Assembly (NCBI RefSeq): GCF_013426205.1 | Contig: NC_089425.1 | Location: 2,170,001 to 2,234,000 of the forward strand | Direction: 5' to 3' | DNA length: 64,000 nucleotides | DNA from: Metarhizium brunneum | Lineage: Eukaryota; Ascomycota; Sordariomycetes; Hypocreales; Clavicipitaceae | Shown: one piece after another, positions 21,661-35,388 of the stretch | Layout: the number at the start of each line of letters is the position of its first letter | Numbering within the stretch: the first letter of the stretch is position 1 | Notes under the pieces: generated by a model | The model's input: only the letters and a program-made list of their open reading frames with translations | Database searches by the model: none | What the model was told of the DNA's origin: nothing | Position numbers and translations under genes: made by a program

Positions 21661-22589
21661 TGTATGGAAGAAAATTTACTGCGCACACGCTTGAAGGGAT
21701 TGGCAGCAGTCAGTCTACGAAGTGATACTTGGGTAACTCATTCGATGGGCTCTTGCCGGGTTTTAAGTTTTAGTCCTGCAACATGTAAATGCTATCGATT
21801 CCATGTACGCGGCGGACTCGGGTAGAATCTATGACACGTTCTGAAACGCTCGGACGTGTGGACCAAGTGCCGCCAATTGATGACCCTGGATGCTGGGCAC
21901 GGTCTACGTGGGTGCCCAGATGCCCGTCGTTCTTAACAGTAGTAGACCATTTCTACGTTTCCAGATGTCAGTGTACGCTGGTGTAACCCCGCCTCGATAC
22001 AGAGGATGATGATGAGCAAGACCACGGCGTATATGCGATAATCAACAATACCGAGGTCATTGATTGATTGGCCGACCTTGGGTTTGAGAGATACCGGATG
22101 AGTCCAGCTGGACTCCGTACACAGAAAGAGTATAGAAATTAAACTGAGCCTGGGGGGCGATAAAGACCTGAAGCATGACAAGCCAGACAAGACAGCTCGT
22201 AAGAAAATTTTACTTAGCTCACTAGGCCTCTGATAATTGGTGACAATTTACTAGGACATCAATTGATGTCTTGTGATAGCTGTTGGTAGGTAGGTTAGGT
22301 GATGACAGGGTAGGCAGCCGCAGTACATAGGTACCTCTAGGTACTCAGCCCACATGGTGGCATTGTAGTAGGTGTCGCGTTGGAAACCAGATCGACGCGT
22401 CTCGACCCAGTTCTACTCAACAGTTCTTGAAGAGTCAAGTCTAGAGCGGTGCATCCTGATCACTTCAATCAATTGATAGTACTTACTTCACCCAAGTACT
22501 TGCCTACTCAAACAAGGGCCTCAAAATAGCCCAAGAAAGCACGACAAATCTGCGTGTCGCGGGGTTTGCGACGGTACTGAGATCCCAGC
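21661..22589. promoter_or_regulatory. Divergent intergenic region CFA synthase/RNASEH2C
   Basis: 929 bp. It contains ACGCGT at 22395-22400, a GACTCCGTAC motif at 22111-22120 and GGTAGGTAGGTT / GGTACCTCTAGGTACTC clusters at about 22287-22342. No gene is seen. Confidence 0.45.
22395..22400. promoter_or_regulatory. MCB-like ACGCGT box
   Basis: Palindromic ACGCGT 190 bp upstream of the RNASEH2C start codon; candidate MBF site. Confidence 0.45.
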
Positions 22590-23339
22590 ATGTCACCACC
22601 CATACTCTCGATTACCGACAACATAGCGAAGGGTGCTTCAGTCCCTAGCTTGATGCCATGTCGAATTCAACACGACGGGCCAATTGACCAAGCCGCCACC
22701 TACTGGACGCCCTGCACAACCAAAGGTAGAATTACCCGCCGAGATACATCCCGATACGAACAACAACTGGTGCTGACCTCTAGGCACCCAGGCCCAGCCA
22801 AGGAATCGTATTTCAGAGGGAAGAAATTAAAAGGGATGAAGTTCTCATTGCCAGAAGAATACCAAGGGCTTGTTCTGCAACCTACACCTGAAGATCAGAC
22901 GATGAGCAAAGGCATAAATTCCGCAGTGCCCCCAAAAAACAAAGAGGCTGAAGAATCAACCAAGAGTTGTAGCCTTCAAATCCTCTCCAGATTCCAAGGC
23001 ATTATTGTATGGAGACAGGACCACTCTGGGAGTGACTCGCCTGATTTGTATACCCGGTCATTGGATGAATGGCTCAAGACTGCTAACAAGGCAAGTACAA
23101 TATGTTCTAGCATGTCTGACGATACAGCCGCTGATTGTAGTAGATCCACACACCCTAGCGCTCCGCTGAGAGACGAGGCTCTGTTGACGAATGCAGATTC
23201 GGCTGGAAATGAGGACGCTTTATGTCTCAAGCTCAATCGTGGCTCAGAACCTGCCAGGTTCTTTAGTATTTCCGGGGCATATCGTCGTGGAATTTCCATC
23301 AGATATTACAAACAGCTCGCCCGGGTGAGGCAGGGCTGA
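22590..23339 (+). CDS. Ribonuclease H2 subunit C (Rnh203-like)
   Basis: Non-catalytic subunit of RNase H2, which removes ribonucleotides and RNA from DNA. The family core is clear: MPCRIQHDGPIDQAATYW, then SYFRGKKLKGMKFSLPEEYQGLVLQ, then FQGIIVWRQD and LDEWLKTANK. The unspliced frame gives 249 residues, but everything after TANK is unlike the family. An AAG|GCAAGT site at 23090/23091 with a TAG acceptor at 23143 would form a 53-bp GC-AG intron and end the protein at 23158 with ANKIHTP (171 residues), closer to the usual length. I give the longer open frame as the span and regard the spliced form as more likely. The next gene, on the same strand, is MCM6. Confidence 0.78.
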   Translation: MSPPILSITDNIAKGASVPSLMPCRIQHDGPIDQAATYWTPCTTKGRITRRDTSRYEQQLVLTSRHPGPAKESYFRGKKLKGMKFSLPEEYQGLVLQPTPEDQTMSKGINSAVPPKNKEAEESTKSCSLQILSRFQGIIVWRQDHSGSDSPDLYTRSLDEWLKTANKASTICSSMSDDTAADCSRSTHPSAPLRDEALLTNADSAGNEDALCLKLNRGSEPARFFSISGAYRRGISIRYYKQLARVRQG

Positions 23340-24285
23340 GCATGAAATACTTCATGGTCTCGGCGTTTTTAGCCTATCATGGTGGTATTGTCAAGTTATT
23401 TATTTTATTTTTAATACCAAGTTATTTATTGTTTCCCTCTCAAGACAGATGATAATACAAGGATGATGCGAGAATCGTGCAAGAATCGTGCAAGCATTAC
23501 ATCTGGAAATACAATATTTGGCTGCACTAAGCCAGAGAACAGTAAAAGACTACCAAATACACCATATTATGGTGATAGGAATATATATCACGTGTATATT
23601 TTATGTTATAGGCAGTTTTGAAAGATTTGGCATGATATATAGACAGCCAATTCTCTATCAGACAGGGCTAGAAAGTAGTCTGTCGCATGACATGGCGGCC
23701 GGGCACTGCCTGACATGTCCGCAGGATTCTAGACGGTGTAACAAGCTGCCTCTAAATGTACCAATCGATGGGGAAGGCCAGATGACAACCCCCAATTTCA
23801 GGTTCGCAACTAGTACTGCCTACTGGTAGTGAGTAATTATGAGCCACGATATCAAGTTACTACAATTTAACCACCACATTCTGGCAGAACTGCAGGAGTC
23901 TTCCTTGAACAAAGGGTGCTTGCTATTCGCCACCAGGCAGCAATTAGCTAGTTCAAAAATAGCACAATAGCAGGTCTTAGCGCCATCCTTTACGCAATCA
24001 ATTAAAATCGCGCCAGAAGTGCCCCTCCCACGCGTCTGAGACGCGCATCGCGTTGCGCCTTTCTCTCAACCGGTTACTGCAGCATGGGGAATTGGCAATA
24101 CATCTAAGGGACCTTTACAATCTGGCACGAGACCTCCAATCCCCAGGTCGGAATCAATTCTTTCCCGACTATCGAACCTCTTTACACCCGAATACTCCAA
24201 CTTCCTGTACGAGCAGCCACCCACCTCGGCAGAGGCAACGCAGTACCCCGCTAGGTGCAGACCCGAAAGATCATCGTCGTGCGCA
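23340..24285. promoter_or_regulatory. Intergenic region RNASEH2C-MCM6
   Basis: 946 bp. It begins with an AT-rich stretch holding two copies of CAAGTTATTTATT (about 23390-23430) and a tandem AAGAATCGTGC repeat (about 23470-23492). The MCM6-proximal end has ACGCGT at 24030-24035 followed by GACGCGC. No gene was recognised. Confidence 0.45.
24030..24035. promoter_or_regulatory. MCB-like ACGCGT box
   Basis: ACGCGT about 250 bp upstream of the MCM6 ATG, with a near-copy GACGCGC 6 bp further on. MCM genes are classical MBF targets in yeasts. Confidence 0.5.
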
Positions 24286-27249
<2,964 letters not shown>

Positions 27250-28203
27250 GAAAGGAACCGCTCCCAGTGGGCTGACGGCAAAGTGCCAGAGCAACCATCC
27301 ACCTAAATCTTGACTAAGGAATTTGGAGTTCGGAGTTTAGACACGTAAAATGTCGACGGCAACCGGCTGTCGGCTTGTTGCCCTATGTAGCACTTTATCA
27401 GGCGGGCTTGCGTGATATTTAGTGCATGCCTGGCAAGATATTATTATATTTGACTAGGTTCTCTAAAGTTGATTGCCACCCATCTCCTCGCCGGAATTGT
27501 ATTTCGGAACTGTGGTCGCACATGTTTTAATATCCGTATGCAGTTCTCCTCGTACCCAGACGTCGGGTCCTGACATCTCGATGCAATGACACAAGTGTTT
27601 TGGTTATTTCAGGCGAATACAAGACAAAGGTTCATCAAAGTGAAGTCGGCTTCCAGGGCCGCCATGTCTAATTGTTGGTGGCTTTCAATCATCTTCACTA
27701 CTCTAGAGGCTGGGTTGAAGTTTCCAATGGCTACTTGTCGAATTGGCACGATCTCTGAGCAGTAGAGTAGAAGACTCCATTGTATTTGCATAGTTAGTTC
27801 AAAAATCAAGAGTCCATTTCATTTCGACATCTGCTAAGCTACCCGCCACACCACATCAACCGTCAGACGTAGGGCTAAACAAGATGCCGTACGGCGAAAT
27901 AAGGAGGAAAGTGTAAAAATAAGAAAAAGACAACAGGGGTTGAAAGAAGTCAGCATCGCCAGATACAGCCCACCGCGAATGTACATTAACATGCCCCATC
28001 TTATTAGTACACGCCGCTTCGATCCCATGCGAAGCGAGCATATTCAGGCGCATTTTGTCTGCAAAGGAGAGCTGGCCGCTGTCCTAGCAAGTTAGGACTC
28101 TTATGAGAGCGACCAGACACGCAGCGTATCTTGCTAAGGTGAATATCGTTCGCATCAATCCATAAAAAAAATAAAAAAATCCCCGGCGGTAATCATGATG
28201 ATT
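27250..28203. other. Convergent intergenic region
   Basis: 954 bp between the 3' ends of MCM6 and the disordered-protein gene. Only short frames without recognisable content; an A-rich run at about 28163-28179 precedes the second gene's stop codon. Confidence 0.4.
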
Positions 28204-31200
28204 CTATTTGCCGGTAACCTGCGACGGAGGCGAATGATGTCGGGTCCAATTGTCGACTCCCCTCGAGCGATACCCTCCTCGCCCACCTCTGCCAGTCCGA
28301 CCGTGGTTAGATTCATTGTCCTGGGCGTTGGAAGTTTCTTTCTTCCCTCGTGCTCCACTACCGAGTCCCCGACGTCTTGAGGCCGCCCGTTGGGCGTGGG
28401 AGCCTCGTGAACCTCGAGCTACAGGGTGAGAAATCGGCACGGATTTGACTTCCTTCATTCCCGGAAAATAAATATTGATAGTACTCTGGCCCCCATGGGT
28501 GTCTGAAGGACGAAACGGTTCCATGATGGACGCCTGAACAAGGAATTTCTTAGGCAACGTCTTCGTTTGAGCCACAGCAGGCTGCCATGCTGCGTCTGGT
28601 ACCTTATGAGGGAGGCGTATTTGAGGCAGAGAGCCCATCTCTTGCTCCTCGAAACACTCTTCTGCCATAGGCTTAGATATAAGTAATTGAGAACCAGCAT
28701 CAGCTTGTGTTGGGGATATGCCAGGGAGAGAAACAGTGGCAGAGGTTTGATAGCCAAGGTGATCGAATGAGCCTTTGCTAGAGACGTCAACAGTGGTATC
28801 TCTGCTTTGGGGCGGTTTGTCTCCATGGAGCAATTTATGGAATCTGGCTTGCCAGTTATGCTCGTTGCCCGGTGGTAAATCACGGCTAGGCTCTTCTCGC
28901 TGACCGTCTTTCGGGCTGATTCTGGTCGACCAAACGTTACTAGAGCGCGATGGGGGATGTTGTGTTGAGCACATTGTAGGGGGAAGTTTCACGACTGGCT
29001 GAGGTTTAGGAAGAGATACATGTGGTCGCATTACATCTCCCTCATATGCTGGATGCCCTTCCATCGTAGGCGGAGGTGGAGTCGGAGAGGATGGACGCGA
29101 GAAACTGCGCCCAGAAAGCGTTTCATGGCGTATATCTTTGGCTGGAAAGAATCTTGATGGTCGCGACTGGGATAGTGCTCCCGAGCCAATTATACCAGCA
29201 TTGGCAGAAGGGGCTGAATCTTCCAAAGATGTCGTACCCTTCTGGGACTCATCTTTAGTCGCTTTCCAAGGCGCTGATTGATGGGATTGCACGTCCGCCG
29301 TACCGATATTGTGACGTGTCCCATCACCTGGAACATGTATGGGGCGCCAGGTTTCCTTGATCGTTGGTTGTGTATCTGCCATAGTTAATCCTCTCTCCAT
29401 CAGCTGACGCTCACGGCCAGCTCGCTCCGTCAGCCTCGTAGCGCTCAACTTCTTGTCATCTTCTGCGACAGAAGTGACCCACTTGCTTGCAAGATCTGGC
29501 CCTGGTGGCCCGTATCGAGGGTTTTGTGAGCTAATCGAAGGCATTTGAGATGCCTGAGGCTGACTGTGGGGAGGGACTCTGGCAGTATTGCTAGGTGGTG
29601 CAATTGGCAGTGGTCCCTTTGGTCCTTGCGATGCCGCTGAGGAAGCATTCGTGACCCTACCAAGATCTGGATTAAAGGTTCCGTTTCCTAAGCCGCGGTC
29701 ATTGTCTGGAGATCCCCAAACATTTCGCGATGAGGGCGACGCCCCAGCGCCCCAGGAAGGAAACCTGTCAGCACGAGCGCCTTGTCCGCCCCAGAGATCA
29801 TTACGCCGTGAATCTTGGCCATGAGAGAGTCTTCTGGACCTTGTTGATAGTGGCGGGAGCGAGGAGTTCGAAGAATGAACTTTAGAATCGACCACCGGGC
29901 CATCAGCTTGACTTGGGACTGTTGATATAGGGCTCACTGGTGATACTTCTCCACCTGGAGAAATTTCCTTGTCAATAGAAACTGGCCGTTCTCGCTGTTG
30001 AATCTGAGTGGGTTTGGTGATGTCAGCTTTTAAGGAAAGCTCCTTTTTGCCGCTTCGCTTTTCGGGAGCAGGGCCTAACGCTTCCAACTTCTTTTGAATG
30101 CGTTCTCGCTTGGCAGCTTCTTCCCGCGCCTCTTCTTCCTGACGACGCTTTCTAGCAAGTTCTACCCGCTCACGCATCAGTCTTTTCTGATACTCCACCT
30201 CATCAACAATATCATCACTCGAGGGTTGAAGGAAATTAGGCTTTGAATCAGAATGGGCTGTGCTGAGCTGTGGCGTTGTGAACGCCGAGCCGGGCGAAGA
30301 TGTCGTTACTCCTGGTTGTGATGCCTGTTGCTTGGAGAGGTGAGGACCAGAGGTGCCCGGCTCATTTGAAGACACAGGACTTTCTACAGATGTTGATAGT
30401 GATGCCCTGTTTGCGGTCATCATGTCCACAGGCGGCACAAGAGGCATATTTGTATCATTATTCTTCCCCATCTTTTGCTGAAACAATCCACTTCCTGTGC
30501 TGACGCTAGACGATCCTCGGCGTCTAGTAAAAGGAGTCTCCTGTGACATTCGACCAGTAAGAGGCAGTCCATGTGGTTCCATAGATTGGTCTGAAGGCTG
30601 GGGCCTCTGAAGCAAAGCTGGATACTTAATGTGAGATTCTGATTTGATCGAGCCCCGTCGGTCCGAAACTGGTTCGTAGCGGCCAGATTGCGAGTTAAAA
30701 AGCTCCCTGTTGGTATGTGAAGAGCCTTCCCTCCAAGATGAACGAGTAAAATCATCAGCCGCAATCTCTTTTGGTGGATGGTTAGAGGGTTTGAAAATTA
30801 TAGCATCCCTCGCCTCGTTATGTGGTAACGGTAAAGGGTCTGCTAATCCTGGTGAGGCCCTGTCGACCGGAGGCAGGGTAGCCCACGGTGATTTGGTAGG
30901 TGCGGCAGAAACGGGAGGTTTAGAAGTTACTGCCGGCTTTTCTTGAGACGCAGGCTTAAATACTAGTCCTCTTCCCGCAGTCAGTCCTCCAGGCCTTGAT
31001 ATGGCCGACCCAGAGGACATGGTCGGCGCTGGTGAGTTTGGTTTCATCTGAGATTTGCTAGGAACAGGAGCCACGATTTTGTCGTGAACTGACGCTTGAG
31101 GCTCATCCAGATGCGGTAGTGTAGTTTTGGTTCCATCGCCCCAGGTAATTGCTTCCGGTGCCCAATCGTCGTCGTCGTCGTCAATATCTGCCCATTTGTT

Positions 31201-31986
31201 TGGCCCCTGTGCATCGTCTTCATTGAGGCGACTAGCCATATGAATTCCATATTTCTTTAGTTCCTCATCGGTGAACTTCTTGGGCTCGGGAGCTAGATTA
31301 TTTCCAGTGATTAGTTTTCTACGTCATATTCTGAACCGTAGGAGTATGGACTTACGTCTGTTCTTATTCCAAACGGCGCCTGGGTCAGGAGTTGAAGCTG
31401 GCTTAGCGCCATTGATAACGGAAGAAAACCGAGGAGCCGTATCTCTAGTGCCAGTTCCAGTCTTAGCAATAAGACGTGGTCGCGACGACGACAAGGAGCT
31501 CGACCCAGGAGGCGGAGTATTTGAACCCGTCGCGGGTTTATCCACTGGTTTGGCGGCGACACCGCTGGCACTGCTTTTTGAAGCCAGGAATGTCTTATTC
31601 ACCGACACAGCTTTGAAAGTTGCAGGCTTTTTAGCTGATGAAGCTGATCGCCCATGACCCTTTTCTCCATCCCTCTGGCGCGAGGCTTCTGTGTCTGATC
31701 CGCCGCTAATACTGACATCAGCAGAGTTTAGCTGCTCTTCAATGCTGATGACATGCTTATTAGTTATCTCATCGCCGTTCGAGGTCGAGTTGCCGTTCGC
31801 GTTCGATTGGTCATAGGCGACTTCGTGGGCTTGACCGTCCTGCTCCCGACATAAATCCCTGGTAAGCAAATATTGGACATTCTTCCCTCGGGGGGAGTCG
31901 AAACGTTAAAGAGAAGTACTGACGGATTTGTGCTGAGATGAGATAGAGACATCAGCAAGTTTATCGCCCGAATGCTCTGTTGCCAT
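28204..31986 (-). CDS. Large intrinsically disordered protein with charged coiled coil and C-terminal RGG-like segment
   Basis: I do not recognise a named family, though the segment RPPEPKKFTDEELKKYGIHMASRL followed by an acidic DDDDDWAPE motif looks like a conserved fungal block. Proposed minus-strand exons: 31924..31986, 31356..31881, 28204..31292 (1225 residues). The intron 31293..31355 is clear (GTAAGT...CTAG) and restores frame. The first intron is uncertain: 42 bp with an AAG acceptor, and the N-terminal 30 residues could change. The protein is mostly Ser/Pro/Thr/Gln. It has a highly charged coiled-coil helix (YQKRLMRERVELARKRRQEE onwards, near residue 560-610) and a glycine/arginine-rich end (GRTGRGGRGGYRSRG), which suggests RNA binding. 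A post-transcriptional role is inference. Confidence 0.65.
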
Positions 31987-33150
31987 CATCCGACGTAGTA
32001 GTATGATCTGCGCCGTGCGCAATACAATTGAAGGTCTGTACCAAGCCAGACTCCAAGTTAGGCTTTGCTGTATGGTAAATGGCCAATACTCAAAGAGCCT
32101 GGGAAAGATTCTTGGGAAGTTCGAGGCTGGATTAGACCTTGGGCATTGGGCGAAGACGCCAGATGATGAAAATCAGTATGGTGTAACGACGATGATTTTT
32201 GCGGAGTTCAGGGTGCGATCGATGAAGGGTCGGCCTCAAGAAGTTTGCGCAGAGGCAAGCTCTCTTAAAATGCCCCTACACGCATAAAATATCTCGATGG
32301 AATGTCCTGGCGTGCGCGTCGCTCGCGATGTGTTGGTTTTGCTTGGTGAAACCGAAGTAAGTAGGGTATGGTCAGAGGCCAGTCAGTACTACTCATGAGG
32401 CAGAAGGTGAGTTGGTGTTCTAAGCTGCAGTCACCTGGTTTTGGTTTAGCGTCATTTATTCCGAAGACGATCATTGATGAGCTGGGGCACTGAAAGCGCC
32501 GTTAGTGGGGCTCGGCTGTCCAAAAAATGCGAAGCTGCCAAGTGTGGTCAGGTGCCCGAGCCCGTTTAATGTGTGCAAGCAACTAGAGGCAATGTTCATG
32601 ATCTTGTCAGGGAGGTCAACGATATCCAGGTAGTTCGCGTTTGTGTGCAACTCTAAAGCCGCACCAGCTTTCTCTTGCTCATAGTCTTCGGGCGGAAAAC
32701 GGTTGCGAATGCCATCAAGCCCTCCGTTACAGGATAATTGACATGTTCACATGCTGCCCCTGGTCATGCTGCGAATCAGCTTAACATATATTATGTCATC
32801 TCAAAGCTCTTCTATTTTATCACGAGCGACGGCAATCATATCAATCGCACCAGAACAAGAGCCTGACCATATAGGGCCTCAAAGCCGTGATAGGCAAACG
32901 TCGGTCACGATGGGAAAGGACACCTCATCAGCCCAACTTACTGGCGACGTGGAAAGGCATATATGCTAAAACGTCTCTGTGCCAGATATGGACGCACAAG
33001 CTTAATGCAATGTATTCATTTGCCTTCGGACAATTACAAATGGAGCAATCCTAGTGGGGTGCCAGGAGCAGTGCCATCTAGAGTCTATTTACACAGTTCT
33101 TAAGGTGTTAACTCGATGAAATGCGGTCGCCAAGCCTCTGACAGCGTAGA
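31987..33150. other. Intergenic region upstream of the disordered protein
   Basis: 1164 bp between two minus-strand genes. Several short frames, none convincing; no repeats or motifs stood out. Confidence 0.35.
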
Positions 33151-33831
33151 TTAGTGAGCGTTGTTCTTGTGATGGCCTGTATATGATAAGAGGACCGCAG
33201 TTAGTGATTGGTTAATTCTCAACTTTAAAATATGCATGCAGCGGAAACTTACGAAGGTGGAAGTAGTAATTTTGAGCATAGCCAATGCCAATCAATAGAG
33301 CCAAGACGTGAATAATAGCTGTGCTTCTTGTCAATGACGGATCGGCGGGGTTTTGTCAAGATCTTGAGGAACCTACGTTGCACGGAAGTCTTCTTGCCAA
33401 AGTACTTTGCCTGATATCGACCAAGGAGACCTTTGGCCTTGGCCTCGGGGACTGCGCCTCGAGGTAGTTTCTCATAAAAGCTGACAACACGTTGCATACG
33501 GAGGGCGTCAGGGGCGCCGCCAATTGCCTGAAAGAATTCTAACATCAGCTTCGATCGCTCTGGCGGCCTGACGTAGTCCAATGCTATCCGCGTACGGAAC
33601 CAACGTATCCGAGAGTCACGCTGATATTCATTCCGAGTCGCACGAGCTGTCGTCGTCGTCTTTTGTAGTGATAGAATTGTGGTTTTCATGTATTCATACC
33701 TTAGGAGAAGCAACCTGCAAGCTCGAATATTAGCACGGGGGATCGAAAATGCGGCTAGTGAATCAATCCCGTACGACACGTACCTTGGGAGGGATGAGCG
33801 TCGAAAGCGCTCGGCGAGTTACGAAGCTCAT
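33151..33831 (-). CDS. ATP17: F1Fo ATP synthase subunit f, mitochondrial
   Basis: Membrane-sector subunit of mitochondrial ATP synthase. Five exons on the minus strand: 33784..33831, 33700..33714, 33377..33527, 33253..33318, 33151..33176. They join to 101 residues, a typical size for this subunit. Sequence in order: MSFVTRRALSTLIPPK, then VASPK from a 15-nt microexon, then AIGGAPDALRMQRVVSFYEK and LPRGAVPEAKAKGLLGRYQA, then a hydrophobic helix (PIIHVLALLIGIGYAQNYYF), then HLRHHKNNAH. All introns are GT-AG; phases agree at every join. Intron 2 (172 bp) is unusually long for this region. The unspliced frame would give a false 176-residue protein. It is head to head with the complex I 21-kDa gene. 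Confidence 0.92.
33700..33714 (-). other. 15-nt microexon of ATP17
   Basis: Encodes VASPK in phase 0 between a CAG acceptor and a GTATGA donor. Both neighbouring introns join conserved family sequence only if this exon is included. Confidence 0.8.
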
Positions 33832-34097
33832 GATGACGAGATTAAGAAGTGGAAGCCGTGGATGTAAATGCAGGCCAATTTGGTGTGATGAGACAAGGGC
33901 TGGTGCTCAATTGTGAAGAACATCAAGTACGATGACAGGGCATCTTGGTCCAACCTTCTTTGCCGAAAAGCGCTCGCTTCGGCAAAACATCGGTCTGCCC
34001 CACCCAATCAGCGCTATGCTATCACAACCATGGCAGTCTACGTACGGAGTATTGAGTCTGAAATCCATCTTCGCTACTAACTCGCATTTGCCCTCCA
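33832..34097. promoter_or_regulatory. Bidirectional promoter, ATP17 / complex I 21-kDa subunit
   Basis: Only 266 bp separate the start codons of two nuclear genes for oxidative phosphorylation. A GTACGGAGTATT motif lies at about 34042-34053. Shared control is inferred from spacing and function. Confidence 0.55.
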
Positions 34098-34816
34098 ATG
34101 CCACCAAATATGAACGCCATGGCATCGCTGCGATTGCGCAATGCAAGTAGGCTCCTTAAAGGCGTTGGGCCGAGTCGATTGAGCCCATCCCCTGCTCCGA
34201 GCCGGTTCCAGAGCTCACTCACGCCATCTAGCGCGCCAGTTGACACCACCAACCAACTCGATTATGACGTCCCTGCGGACAAAGCCACTTCGTATGAAGA
34301 TGACTAGTGCTTCATCTACTTATGGAATATTTCTAATCTTTGTCTCCAGTACTTTTACTCCTGTACCGTGCCGCGTTCAAGATGGCAGCGAAGATATCCT
34401 TCCAGCTGCCGTGCTGTCAGGTGCCCCTATGGAGCTGCAGGCTCGAACTGTTCGGTATGCTGCATTCATTCGGATGACACCCTCGTTAGGCTAATATCGA
34501 TTGCAGAATTTACAAAGAGGCCAAGCCTGCAACACAGTCCGGAGATTTCAGAACGGAGCGCTGGCGTCTGGATTGGGATATTCTCCCTAAGGGTCACCGC
34601 TGGGAGAATCCTTTGATGGGTTGGCAGTCGTCCGGGGACTTCATGCAGGGTACGCACGTCAATTTCAAGAGCAAGGAGGATGCAATTCACTTCGCCGAGA
34701 AACAAGGATACGAATACTTTGTCCAAGAACCCAACTCCCGCAAATTTACACCAAAGGCCTACGCAAATAACTTCCTTTACTCGCCGAAGAAGTTGAAACA
34801 TATTCGTACGAAATAA
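34098..34816 (+). CDS. NADH:ubiquinone oxidoreductase 21-kDa subunit (NDUFS4 family)
   Basis: Accessory subunit of mitochondrial complex I (N. crassa 21-kDa / human NDUFS4). Exons: 34098..34291, 34350..34454, 34507..34816 (202 residues). Three in-frame ATGs (34098, 34110, 34119) are possible; the last two give a cleaner mitochondrial presequence starting [15 protein letters not shown]. After the splice, [20 protein letters not shown] leads into [17 protein letters not shown] and then [20 protein letters not shown] and [14 protein letters not shown], the conserved core. The C-terminus [12 protein letters not shown] is typical. Introns of 58 and 52 bp are canonical and keep frame. Confidence 0.93.
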
Positions 34817-35388
34817 GAGCCAAGTTAGCCCTGGCGGAATCAGGCGATGTACACATGAGCAGTTAGAGTATCAAGCTTGCTTTTTCCCCGTTAATTGATT
34901 CCTAATCACGAGTCTCTCAAACTACGAATGCGCTCGTCACCCTAGGTCAAAGCAACCACGCACCTAGCAAGAGTTCCAGATTATAAATGTAACCTTAAAA
35001 TATTAATAGGTAAAGCATAGTGTCATCATGAACAAAAGAACGTGGGATGCTTGAAGAATTATGTATATTGTAACGAGTATTAGACGACCCTTCATGACTT
35101 GCGTCGATTGGCAGATGCCATTCCCAGCCTGTAATCCAAAACTCCGTCATTATCATAGAAGCCCATTCGCTATACGCAGTGTAATCGCTATACGCAGTGA
35201 ATGAATCCTTCCCTGTGTAAAAAACCGTATCAAGACATTAAACGTATTCATACACGCATTGCTTAAAAGTCTGGATTAAATTGCCCGCAACTTCCCAGAA
35301 AGCCGAAAAGGCGCGAGAACAAAAACAACACAGTGGTAGCATACATGCCATCTACCACCGAAGCCTATGACTTGGACGACAGTGAGAA
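34817..35388. other. Convergent intergenic region
   Basis: 572 bp between the complex I gene and GID8. A short direct repeat TCGCTATACGCAGTG occurs twice at about 35168-35200. Otherwise nothing recognisable. Confidence 0.4.
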
